From Otis tarda (lineage: Eukaryota > Chordata > Aves > Otidiformes > Otididae), in the NCBI GenBank assembly GCA_026413225.1, contig CM048557.1, forward strand, positions 22,980,871 through 23,044,870: 64,000 bases of DNA, in the 5' to 3' direction. The notes under the pieces are model-generated. The model saw only the letters and a program-made list of their open reading frames with translations. It did no database searches and was not told the origin of the DNA. The position numbers were made by a program, and so were the translations under genes. This document shows positions 23,047 to 35,000 of the stretch, piece after piece. Every line of letters starts with the position of its first letter. Position 1 is the stretch's first letter.

Positions 23047-24266
23047 CTAACAATAACAGAAATGGTTAGAGGCCTTCAAAATCTCTTTATGATGAAAGTT
23101 TATACTTAGGCTAACATATGCCTAAGTGAAGACAGATAACATTTGTAATATTTTGAAGATCCAGGAATATCAGGAATTATTAAGTGTGACATAAAGGCAT
23201 AGCAAAGAAAATAAAAGCAGGCTGGTTAAAAAGATAGAGGGAGAACTTAAAATTCCCCTGATTTTGAAATGATCACTTGAGGTTATGCCTATTGCAGAAT
23301 TACAGTGGCAGAAACATGGTACGATTTAGATGGTAACAGAAACAAGATTGTTTGGAGTTTTTGGAGCTAGTCTGTAGTCTGAAGAATCCCTACACATGCA
23401 GTAAGCAAATGTCATCACAAACAATCTGTGCACTGATACTACATCCAGACTACATCTTAAAATCATTAGATATTTACTACTTTAAAGAAAAGATCTTTTT
23501 AATTAGAATTTTGGCTGCATCTTTTCATTATTAGATGCCTTGGGCATTATAAAAATAAAATATATTTATTAGTAACAGTAAAAGTGATCCAAGAGTGCTG
23601 TGGCTGACACAATAATAAAAGTCAGCAACAGTGCATATTTCTCTAGTCACTTTCCTCACAGGATTCCAAAGTACTTTGGTGCATAAACATACTACTGAGA
23701 AAACACAGAAGTTATTCTGGGCCAGCAGTACTGGCAACAGTTTTTAGAACAGGAAGTAATTAATAACTCCTTTAATTGAAACTGCAGGAAACATTAGGGA
23801 CAGAGAATATAATTAGCCAACTTGGAATTTAGCCAAGGAGCTAGCATTAATACACCCTTACTGTTATGAAAAGTGTCATGGTATTGTCTATAACCTCAAT
23901 CCAGTTTCATTTATGGAAAGATAAAATACATAGTGTCTTATGAATTCTAGGAAAATGTTGGGAGACTTTAAATTCAGGACAGACCAGAAACTCAGTTGCT
24001 ATGGTGGTAAGACAGTTCCTAAGACATGCTTATTAATGTCTAAAAGACAAAAAGCATTGGATCAAGTGAAAAGAAACTTGCCAAATGCATTCATCCTCTC
24101 TGTCAGTAATTCAGTTTAGTATCTGTCAACACCAGTAATTGTCTCTTTGGAATCCCACTCAAATCAGAAACATTTCTTTTTACTTTTCTAGAAGTCTTGA
24201 TGCACATCAAGACATTAAATGAAAGTAATGATTGTGATAAATTCTTTTTTTGTTGTCTTTCTCTGT
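23047..24266. other. AT-rich unique DNA, nothing recognised
   Basis: No gene, repeat family or RNA gene is recognised here. Open frames are short and overlap on both strands. Confidence 0.5.
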
Positions 24267-24617
24267 CTAGTTTAGAGCCTTCTGCCATTGTGTCTTGAAG
24301 AACATTTTTGATACTGTGATTTTCTCAGAAATACTGTTTTGCACGTCATCTTCTGGCATCAGACCCTGCATTGTTTGCCTGCCAGTTGACTTTTTAATGT
24401 AACAATCTGAATCTGAATTGTTTTGCTTTTCAGAAGAGCAACATGTGAAGTCTTTGGCTGACTGTGAAAGGCACATCTTTCCCAAACTGGTGAGACAGAT
24501 GTTTTCACAGGTTGACATATTTTGCCTTTTTTGCTCCTCTGTCAATAATGTTGTGATCTCTGATCCCATCCGTATGGATGGTGGAGAAGCTTGTTCCCAA
24601 TGCTTGTGGCAGATTGC
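24267..24617 (-). other. unassigned open frame, possible exon or old retrocopy
   Basis: A minus-strand frame is open for 117 codons down to a TAG. It follows a 3' splice-like site (a CTAAT branch-like word, then GGTACACAG). The product is polar and rich in S, T, K, Q and C, for example LLTEEQKRQNMSTCENICL. Just past the stop another frame (24103-24288) stays open and is similarly basic and polar. No domain is recognised. Frames of this length can arise by chance in several kilobases of DNA. Confidence 0.2.
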
Positions 24618-25343
24618 CTGTGTACCATCAAAATTAGGATAAAACTAAGAACTTCAAATCCTCGTACCAAATTGTAAATTAAGAAAGCAGGAAAAGAGCT
24701 GCTTATGGATGAGACAAGTCTGGGCTTCTTGTGAGGGAGAGGGGTGACAACAGGGCTGAGGGATCCTCCATACTAGTGCATGTCCTCAGTGCAAAGGAAT
24801 GTAAAAACCAGGAGCTGAAATCTGCTACAGGTGCCTGGGATATGGCTTTTTCTTGCTTAGTGGAGGTGGATGTGGAGAAGAGTCACACTGCACCTTAGTA
24901 AGCAGCCCGGCTCCTCTTCCCTGGCAGTACTAGAGAGCAATCCAGACGAGATGCAGCTTGAGCCCTGCTCTTTGGCTGAACAAGGCAAACAGCATGTGAA
25001 TGTGGTCAACTCCTGCTGCTTAGCTGGGGCACAGGCCTCCAGCCCAACCTCCAAACTTAATCCACATGTGGAGCGGAGCTGCAGGGAGCATTGAGGTTGT
25101 CATAGCCGAGAGGCAGATGATGCCTCCCACACAGGAGCTCCTCGCTTGTTATGCTTCATGCCACCAGAGGTTTTCTCTAACTAGTTCAATGAAATAAAGC
25201 AGAGTGAAATCCTCACCCAGAACACGTACAGATCTTAGCTGGCATCTCTCTTGTTAGTACCACTGTCTAGCAGAGCACAAGATAAGATCCTTTCATCTTC
25301 CTGATTCCTGGGAAGAAGCAGATGAGCTATCATGTCCTAGATT

Positions 25344-25381
25344 AAAAAAAAAAAAAAAAAAGAAAGGAAAAAAGAAAAAAG
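25344..25381 (+). repeat. A-rich tract
   Basis: Eighteen A bases are followed by GAAAGG and AAAAAG words. It could be the tail of a very old retrotransposed copy, but nothing recognisable lies upstream. Confidence 0.7.
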
Positions 25382-25821
25382 GAATACTCTTGTTATGGTG
25401 CTTTTTCAGTCTTGGCAGAAAAGTTTATGACTGAATCCATACTTTCTCAACTGAGATAAATTCCCATTATCTTCTGAGGATGGGAAATGATGACAGCATT
25501 TGTGCAGTTCAGTCCCATTCTCAGCTGGAAGTAAATGTTTTTGTGTGCCGGATCCTAGCTGAGCTGGGAGACAATTTTTTCCAGTGCTCCTTCTCTCCTC
25601 CTTGAAGACTATAGAGGTGGTTAATAGTTAGAAACAGCACATTAGACTATATTAAACAAGCTCGGCTGTGACTTGCTATTCCACTCTCATTTCTCATTGG
25701 ATGGGCCACAGAGCAGGGAATGAGGGGACCGAGTGCAAAGAGTTGTGTTCTGGACCTTCAAGCCCAGGACAAGAGACAAGAAACTAGGAATAGCATGAAT
25801 GTGGTGGATATGGAGATAGTT

Positions 25822-25929
25822 ACTTAGATAGATAGATGCATAGAGAGATATATGTGGGCAGATGGCTACTTTCCTAGATGGATAGATGAATGGATGGATG
25901 GGTGGGTGGATGGATAGACAGACAAATGG
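25822..25929 (+). repeat. interrupted GATA/GGAT tetranucleotide microsatellite
   Basis: Runs of GATA (about 25826-25850) and then GGAT, GGGT and GACA units (about 25875-25929) are interrupted by about 25 unrelated bases. The mixture of related tetramers suggests an old, decaying repeat. Confidence 0.85.
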
Positions 25930-28215
25930 AGGAAGGCAATTAGAATGAATGATGGTATCACAAACTACATACTTTCTGGTAATGATGTATGCATAATTCG
26001 TGTATTTTCAAGTGGGTTTTTTGTTGTTGTTGTCAGAGAACTCTGGCTACAGGAATAAAAGTTATTAATTTTCTTTGATATTGAAAGAGGTTGTCCTGAC
26101 AGAGTATTTGATCCAACAGAGAGGTCTAGAGGGATCTATGACATTCATCTTATGTTTTAGAATAATTCTTCACTGAGAGAATTAAGAGCACCATTTCTTT
26201 ATTACTTTCTCAATAACTGCATCTATCTCACCACAGTGGACAGTAATTCCATTGTCAGTTCAATATTAGTGACCTCTGAAACATATTTCTGTGGATGACT
26301 TCTTGCATATGGATTAATTCTTGTTCATAAAAAAGGCAGAACTCTCATCAGTTTCTGTAAATCAGTTACGTTACTTATAGAAGTGCAAGTAAATTTGTAA
26401 GCTCAAAGCAATCAGTTTCAATTTTTCAGTATCTCTTCCTAGATTCCTCATTTTTTATGTTCTTTTTGTGAGGTTGCTTAAGATAGACTTACACTATAAG
26501 TTATGTGCATATGGTTGTACTAGAGGTGTGATTCTTAACTAGCACAGATAGAGTAGCAGAACATATCTTTATCAGTTTTGCTAATGTTATTATCTTTCTT
26601 TTTGCTCTGGTTGAGAGTCGCTTTACAGTTTTGTTACAAATATTAGATTTACTTACATTCTCCTTAACTGATAAAGGCATTTGATAGGGATACAAACAAG
26701 AATTCAATGCTGCTGAACTTCATGGTTGCAATCATAGCATACTTCTCAAGAAGAAAATTCTTGTGTGAATCAGTGTAGTTCTGCATAAATTCCAAACCAT
26801 GGATAGAAATGGACTAAGCTGGAGCAGATAGCTGGAGAATAAATCTTTCAGTTGTCCCTGACTGTAAGATATGCATGGGCTTTTATTAGCCTAGACTCTA
26901 GAGCATATAAACACCAATTTCAGAAATTAAAGTTTTCAGTATGTTCCTAGTAAGGACGTTCCTTTTCTTTTACAGTGTACTTCAAAGAGGGTTTCTACTG
27001 AAAGCCTTATTTCACTAATGTATTACCAGTTGTGTACAGGAAAGGTTACTGCAGAAAGATTCATCTTACAGAGGTCTGCAAAGTTCTAAGTGGCTGAGAC
27101 TTTTACTGCTGATATCAAGGACTGCATGGTCAAATCCTAAGCAAGTAAAACCCCATGAGTCCACATCTGGATTTATTTTTTTACAGGATTACCTTGATCT
27201 CAACATCACCTAGGCCCATTATATCCATCAGCATATTCTCTGCTGACCATCCTATCTCCGAAGTAATGTAGAAGGAGAGGTAATCCCTCACACCAAAGCT
27301 ATTACTGGATTTCAGTAACAATGATAATACTTTGAATTAGAATGAAAGCTTTTTATCTTTTTAAAGAACACATTTTACAATAAAATGTCTTGTAAATATT
27401 AATCTAAAACCATAATCAGGGTAACTCTATTGAAGTCTGTGAAGTTATACTCTGTATGAATTTAACTTCAGTGCTTTTCCTTTATGTTTACTGCTAAAAG
27501 AGATTTAGCAATGAACGGTATATTTGCAAAAAAATAATTTTTCCAAGGTTTTGTAAGAGCTGTGCCTTCTCAGTCCTAAAGGGTCTTCAACATACTAACA
27601 TAATTGCCACTACAAGCATATGTCCAGTTAATTTGAATCATATTGAAGTGCAATATTGCTTCTAAGGGCTCACTGAAATAATGTTGCAAGATTTGAAATT
27701 GTGACAATGTTACCCATATGAGTAGTCTTTCTGATGGGTAACTGGGCACCTTCTCTGCTTCCAAACCTGAAAGTAGCATCTAGCCTCATTTGACATGAAA
27801 TGAGATTACTGCTTTTTTTTTTATAATTTAATTTGAATTACAAAAAAAATGAATCTAAAATTTTAGGAAGTTGGCTTGTGGGCCTAGGCCAACTCAAGTT
27901 ATATTTAAAATATTTATATCAAAGGAAGAAGCTATGGTAAACGCTAGTCATTTTACATCACATAGTATGTAGAGGCAAAATAATACTTGCATGTAAGCTT
28001 CAGGTACAACATTAAGAAGGAGGAGTAAAAAACCCATTAAACATACTCACATACCCTTGAAGCAAATATGTATGAGATGACAGTCAGTATAATATATCCA
28101 TTTGACAGGGACACAGAAAACCAGACCACTTTTTCTTCAGTCCCCAAACTGGCTATCAGTCAAATCTATAAAATAAACGAACAGATTTTTAACCATCCAC
28201 TGCGTGTACATGTAG

Positions 28216-28242
28216 ACACACAGACAGACAGACAGACAGACA
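28216..28242 (+). repeat. (GACA)n microsatellite
   Basis: About six CAGA/GACA units in a row. Confidence 0.9.
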
Positions 28243-29100
28243 ATATTATTCCCTTTCAACAAGAGATGTCTTGTCCTTTCTTTGTGAATGTACTTAATAA
28301 CAACTCAAAGAAATCGTGTAGAACTGTGAAACACTAAAGCTTTGTGTCAGTGGAAAAAGCTTCCTATGTATTACTGGAGCTTTTGGTAGCTCTGATTTTC
28401 ATGCCAGGCACAAGCACAGAGCAAGGCCCTCCATCTCCTGGTACTTCTCACCTTCAAGGCTACTGCAGGAGGAGAGATGTGGTCCCAGTGCCTGCCATGG
28501 TCCTGCCAGCACAGACATGCAGCTCACCTCCATGCTGCAATGACCAATGCAGCACAGTATTCAGGGACCTCAAACACCAGACCCCTTATTTTGTGAACTC
28601 GCGTGAAGAAAAAGGAAAAGGAAATCCTAGTGTTTCAGATTGTCTCTGAGGAATTGTCCTGCAGCTAAAACTTACACCTGGAGGTCAGGGTGCCTTTGTG
28701 TGTTAATTCTAGTCCACATTTTACTCTCTACACTCAAGCAAAAAAGTACTTTTTCATTTTCCAACCTCAGTGTTGGAACCTCTCACTTTTATCAGAGGGA
28801 TGCAATTGTGAAAATGAATTAATGCTTACAATTTTAAAAACCTTAAATGAACAAAGCTGGAATTAGAAACTAATAGGAGAGCAAAGGAGCTAATAATGAG
28901 TTACAGTGTTGCAAATCTGGATTTAGGATCCTGCAGACTATGCCAATTTGTCATGAACAGGCGATTTAGGCTGCTTAAAGAACCACGATCAAAGGTATTA
29001 GCAAAAGTGGTTTTATTGAAATATGATGCTGTAAAAGTGTGACTTAACAAAATTCAATGGCAATGTTCACTCTATTACTGTATTGCACAAATGATATAAC

Positions 29101-29123
29101 TACCACGACAGAATGTCGTGGTA
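29101..29123. repeat. perfect short hairpin
   Basis: TACCACGACA and TGTCGTGGTA form a perfect 10-bp stem with a GAA loop. It is flanked by CACAAA on the left and TTTGTG on the right, which could extend the stem past a bulge of about ten bases on one side. The stem is GC-richer than its surroundings. No terminator role is implied in a vertebrate genome. Confidence 0.75.
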
Positions 29124-31305
29124 TTTGTGTGTTAATTGCATGATCAGTGTTCCAAGTTCATATGCATCAGTGCTCACAGTGTCACTTTGTTCCTTTGATG
29201 TTTTTAGAGAATGGGTTGGAAATAGATAAGTTCTTGGCCTGGTTACGGCTTAGGCCTTTACCTCTTTCAAAACCTGTTCCAAACTACTGCTAGTTTGGGT
29301 AAGGATTTGAGTGCATCCATCACACCTTCAGATGATCTGATTTCCAAGGGATCCTCTTTAAAAGCAGAGACCCAACTCAGGATACAACACTTGTGAATAA
29401 GCTGTGCTACAAAGAAGTTATCAATTTATTTGAAAACAATTTTATAAACTCCTGTGAGAGCCTCTTAAAACCACTCCAAGAACATTATCTTGAACAAAGC
29501 TTTTGTTTATTTTGCAGTATAACCAGTCAGATGGAAACTTTATTTGTTTATTTTCTTTTTATTCCTGTTATCTTTAAATCTTTTGGGGCTTATCACTTCT
29601 GTCCTTCTATCTTGGAAGTGCTATTTGTTTTTTTTTTAAATATGCAGCCAATGGCTTTGATATAGTAAGTTATAGAAAGGCTCAGGTTTGACCGGTCCTG
29701 TCAGGCATTTAGCCACACTCAGCCCCTAAACTAACCACATCAAGTGGAAAATTCTCAGAACTTCTTTAGGAAACATGCAAGATATAAGCTGAGGGCCTTT
29801 GATTTTTCTTGATACACTGGTATTTGAAACTGAATGTAAGCAACATCACTAATGAGACTCTTTCCTCCTGTACCTTCTAATCACATATATGGAGATAATT
29901 ACCTGCCTGCCTGAGTCTCCTATTATCATTATGGTTGTTACCTTAGCTGTGTCATTTCAAAGAAAATGTGTTATTGTCCAGTAATTATAAACATTGAACC
30001 CACTAAGTGCTGCAGTAGCTATATACACTTGATTTTCATCATGTTGTATGTACAACATCCTGTTATTTCAAAAAAGATAAAAAGAGGTCAAATAGCTATT
30101 TCCTCTAACCCACCCCTTATCCCTGGGGCATTTGAAGAGTTATTGGATTTTGAGGAACAGGATAATCAGCCTTTATATCCTCTTTTGACAATATACTGAG
30201 AAAGAACAAACTTTTTATGTTCTGCAAGCAACAAATCCTCCCCATTAGTGTGGCCCTGGAAAGAGTGCTAAATGGTTGTCATTGGAAGTGTTTGAAATTC
30301 AACACGCAGCGTTTTCTCTGTGCTTTCTCAGTTCTATCATTTTAGCAAATAAATGTCTGGCATAGCATGTTTTACAACAAATGATGATCTAATATTGTGG
30401 AGTTTGTAGGCACCTTTCAAATCTTACTTTAAATGTCAGCCCAGATAGTAGCTTTTCATAGGAAAGAGCATGTTATTGGTTTCCTTAACCACCTTTTCTG
30501 TTTCCTCTAAAATGTATTTTGAAAAACAGTAAGAAAGAAGCTGACTTTCATATATACAAGTTTTTATCTTGTTGGATCAATGTTAGTGGATGTTAGATTC
30601 CCCTTTGCATTCTGGAAGGTGGAGTGGCAAGATAGTCTTTGGATTTAATCATCATTAACTTGCTACAGGTCCTTCAAATTATATAGTACAAATGGCTTTC
30701 CAGGAACTCATGTTCTCTGCCAATTCTTGTCTATATACAGGATGTCAGTATGGTCATAGTGTCCCAGAGAAAAATAACTGTGAATATTAGCATAGGCAAT
30801 AAAGCAGAGTGGAAATTAAACACACTAGCACTAAAAACTACTCCTGTGATGAAATAACTTAATGCTTTCCAGATAATGGAAACAAATAACAACCCTCGTC
30901 CCCAGCATTCCAGAAAAATGGATCAAGAAATTAAAAACAGCACTGAAGTCAATAATATTTGCTGCAGGCCTTCTGTTAGACTTTTCTCAGCTTAGAAGAC
31001 CAGTTATACTATAGAATGCTTGGAAATTAATTATACAGGCCTAAAAATGCTGACCACCTGTGCAGATCCGTGTTTTGGGATATTATGAGTGGTCATTGTT
31101 AGCAGAACCTCAACATTGAATGTTTGAAGATACAGATCCAACTCCAACATAGTTATGTGCTCAGAAAAACTCTGAGATAAAAACTCATTACCTACTATTG
31201 CAGGTATTTCATTCTGAAGAAACTGAGAAAAGCCTGAACAATCCAAACTTTTTCCAAGCATGATTCTTACTGCCTGTCGCACAGATGCAGTTTACCTTTT
31301 ACTAG

Positions 31306-31326
31306 CAAAATAAATAAATAAATAAA
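31306..31326 (+). repeat. (AAAT)n microsatellite
   Basis: Five AAAT/AATA units in a row. Confidence 0.85.
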
Positions 31327-31967
31327 GTCATACACTGTAAAATACTTATAGAAAATACTCCCTGAAGGGGAAAACTGTGTATGCAAGTTGGTTGTGTAGA
31401 TGGGAATCGCAAATTGCCTCTGTTGGAATGGGAGTTGCCTCTATGTCAGCTTCAGAAGCCAATATAGTAATAACACTTTGTGCTCACACAAAAGAGTACC
31501 TTTCATTATGCAGTCTTCAGAGTTTGACAAATCTCATATAACGAAATCTCCCACCAACCTTATGAGGCCAGAAAGTAGCAATATTAAATGCATTTTTAGT
31601 ATTAACTAAAACTCCACGTTTTTGTTCCTGTAATTTGTGATTCTTCTCTTCATCCTACATTGAAAAAGAAGTCAACATTTAAAATTATCTGCAAGAAAGG
31701 TTACAAAAAAGTTATTCTGGAAATGTCAAAAAGACCTTCCTGATACATTTATTTGACTGCTTTTACTTTTGTCTGTCTTTACACAATACAATTATACAAA
31801 ATATGAACAATCAAAGCAACTGAATTAAAATGCTTCAATATTTTTTTGAAAAAGACTAGTGTTCTAATGAAACTGAAACAAAATACATTGCTGTTATAAA
31901 AATATTTCCTTCTTCCAAATCTACAGATGTAACAAGTTCTAATAAAATGTTTTGATTCCAAATTGAC

Positions 31968-32053
31968 ATATATCTATACCTATATCTATATAATCTATAT
32001 CTATGTCTATATCTATACCTATACCTGTACCTATGTAGCCTATATCTATATGG
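31968..32053 (+). repeat. CTATAT/CTATAC hexamer-like minisatellite
   Basis: About fourteen variants of a six-base CTATAT, CTATAC or CTATGT word occur in tandem. They give spurious open frames of repeating Tyr, Arg, Asp and Ile residues on the minus strand. Confidence 0.85.
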
Positions 32054-35000
32054 CAATGTATGTATTTGTATCCACATTTCAAGAGGATGACCTTTGTGTT
32101 ATGGCTAACCGTATGCCTGCAGCAGTGCAGGCAATGTCTTAGTACCATGGAGCCCACTGGCAACTCTACACTGCCTTTGTTGAGTTTAGGTTATGTCATT
32201 TGGGGAAAACATTCCAACATTTGAATCCTTACCAAGTGTGTTTGCCATACACTTTTCACACTCCTCTTCAACCCATCTTTTGGGCCATATTGGGCACCCA
32301 AAAAGATAAGGGTTAAAGGGTAAAACATGGAAGTATACTACAATCCAACAACATTTTACCTGGCTCTGTGATTTTTACTATAGATTGAAACCTGAAGGCT
32401 AATGAAAGTCCTTCATACTTGTCAGATCTTCAGGGCAAAAGCTTTTTTGAAGGATATTTCTTTTGCCTGTTGATTTCATTAAGTTTATCTGTCTTGTGTA
32501 TTTATTTTTTTCTGTCCGAGTCTTTCATCACTATTTGATTAATGGCCAGCCAGTGCCATGTCATTAGAGCTCCACTTGTTTGTTTATCTGGCAAATGTGA
32601 TCCATATATATTTAAGTGTACAGTAGGAGAAAAGAGAATAGTTCCCTGGGAAATGTTATCTATTTCTTTTTAAGGACAGCACTTACAAAACAGTGCTTGC
32701 TAGGTAACTGTAGGAAGGTAATAAAACATTTTAATATTTTATATTTTTAGATATATTTCTCATATCAATTGGATTTTTATCGCTGGTTCTCTGATTTTTT
32801 TTCCAGCAGCTGTCATTCATCTAATTCACAGAAATGGCCACCCAAATTGCTGTAGTCAATATGAGAGCCAAATTACTTTACCTGTTGACATTCTGCTTTT
32901 GTCTTCATTCTAAATATCATTCACCCCTGACAATATTGTCTCTGCGGATGCAGGAGTGAGTAGGAATGCCAACAGAAATTAAAAGACATTTTATCACTTT
33001 TGAGATAGGATGTGATTTGTTTTTAAGAGATGATTGCATTTTCTACACATATTTCATCAACTGGCATCTCTATTTCTTCCCGATCCAACTTCCCCTGAAG
33101 GCAATGATAATTTTTCAGAGAGTTCATACAGAGCTGGATTAGACTCAATATGATTGATAGAAAGACACTCATGAAATACAATAAATTTAACAATTAAGTT
33201 AGCAATTCTATTGCCGCAGTAGATCTTAGATGTTTAAGGAAATGATAGGTATCTAAACAGATGAAAGTACTTACCCTTCTATTCTAGTACCCTGTTCCTG
33301 GCAATAAGCATCTGATCCCAAAGGAGGCATACTCAGGATTCTGCCTGTTGAGTGAGAGTATAACTGTTTACTTCCTGACTCTTACAAGTCTTTGCATACA
33401 TAACCTGTGGACAAAAGAGGCTGAATGTTTCAGTTCTCACTATAATTTTCATAGCCAACATTTTTACTAAAGGTCAAGAAAATAGCCAGAATCATCAGTC
33501 TAAGAGTAACTAAATACAGTAAGATGCACAGACTGAGTAGATTGCATACGGAATGGAGCTGTCTTTCATTCACTTGTACATTTGCTGTGTTCTTGATGTT
33601 CCTTTCCTCAGTTCTTGTCCTCTTCCACACAGAGTCAGTATTGTTACTCCACTGAGGATACGTCAAGGCACTTGCTAGGTAATGAATCACCAAACTTTTG
33701 TCTCAGTAGTGACAAGAACTTTAAAAAGTTCTGTCACTTAGATAGCTGAAGGGCTAAGCCATTGCAACCATAGTTTGTTAAAATCACATTGTAAGAAATC
33801 ATCCTCAATGCATGTTTATTGATGTCTGTTTAAAAATAACTCGAGAGCAAATGTTCAAAAAACCTCAGTGCATGAATGCTTGCCAAAAGTAATAACAAAA
33901 AGCATTCAAAAGAGTATTTTATGAATTTATGTAGCTATTGAAACAAATGTCCATTAAAAAACGGTGTTGGCATTAACTCAGCTCATGCCTGAACTTCAGA
34001 GATGGCTTGTGAACAAAATTCAGAAAGGAATAACTTTAAATACATTTACTGGTAACAGACACCCCTTTGAAAGTCTACTTTTGAGTGAAGTAGAAATATA
34101 TTCAGAAGAAGAAATACAGTTCTGATAGTGTTGTGTTTTTAATGGTCTACTCATAAAAATGTAGCAGTGCTGGTGAAATGTGCTGCATGACTTTTTTTGC
34201 TATTTTTTTAAAGTGAAGAGTTTCTTACTCTTCTGATTGTTCCATTTATTTCAACTGGAATAGGAAGTTGCTTGAAGAGTAAAACATTATTCAGCATGAA
34301 TAAAGATGGCAGATTATATTTTGTTTTATGATCAGGAAAACTGTCTGTCAGGTAATGAGAACCTTTCAATTCACAGTATGATTTGCTCCAACTCTTGCTC
34401 AACTCTAAATACCTTTAAAGTTTAGATGTTGTACCACACATGACACAAACCCATGGGCAAAACTCAGGAGAGTAGAAGGCGGCCTGCAGAAATAACCCCC
34501 ACATGACAAACTACTTATTTTGAAATTAGATGCTCAGCTTCTGGGAAATAGTTGACCAGATAAAAATTGTATTTACAGAAAAGCAAGGAGAAGAGTCACT
34601 GATAGTCATTGTTGACAAAAAAAAGATAGTATTTTTGTGTATTAGTTGGGAAATATTTCTACGAAATTTCAAGTCACCTACTCAATTAACTGGTAACTGA
34701 ATGCATTACAAGTATCGACTTATTGTCCAAAGAATTCAAGTAATAAATAATTTACATGAAAATATTGTTTGGTGGAGCTAGAGTTTTTTACCAACAGCTG
34801 TTTTGAAGATTATCCTTGAAAAGAACTCTGATAAATATTTATCTTGCCTGGTGAGGATGCTTGATGCCAAAAAGCTATCAGTTTATACAGGGACTAGTAT
34901 TACTGGATTTGGGAAATTCCAGGTTTGGGTTTTTTAAAATCTGAACATGAATAGCACCAAAAGCTTAAAATTTACAGTGTTAAATTTTCTTTAAAAAGAC

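Larger units (their letters stand above)
24618..29100. other. unique DNA with microsatellites
   Basis: Between about 24700 and 25150 the sequence is richer in G and C and has overlapping open frames on both strands, but no family is seen. The rest is AT-rich. Simple repeats are listed separately. No RNA gene is recognised. Confidence 0.5.

Noticed and set aside
25344-25381. A-rich tract taken as the tail of a processed retrogene
   Set aside because: No gene-like sequence lies upstream and no target duplication was seen.
31856-32163. Frames of repeating Tyr-Arg and Ile-Asp residues
   Set aside because: They translate the hexamer-like CTATAT minisatellite.
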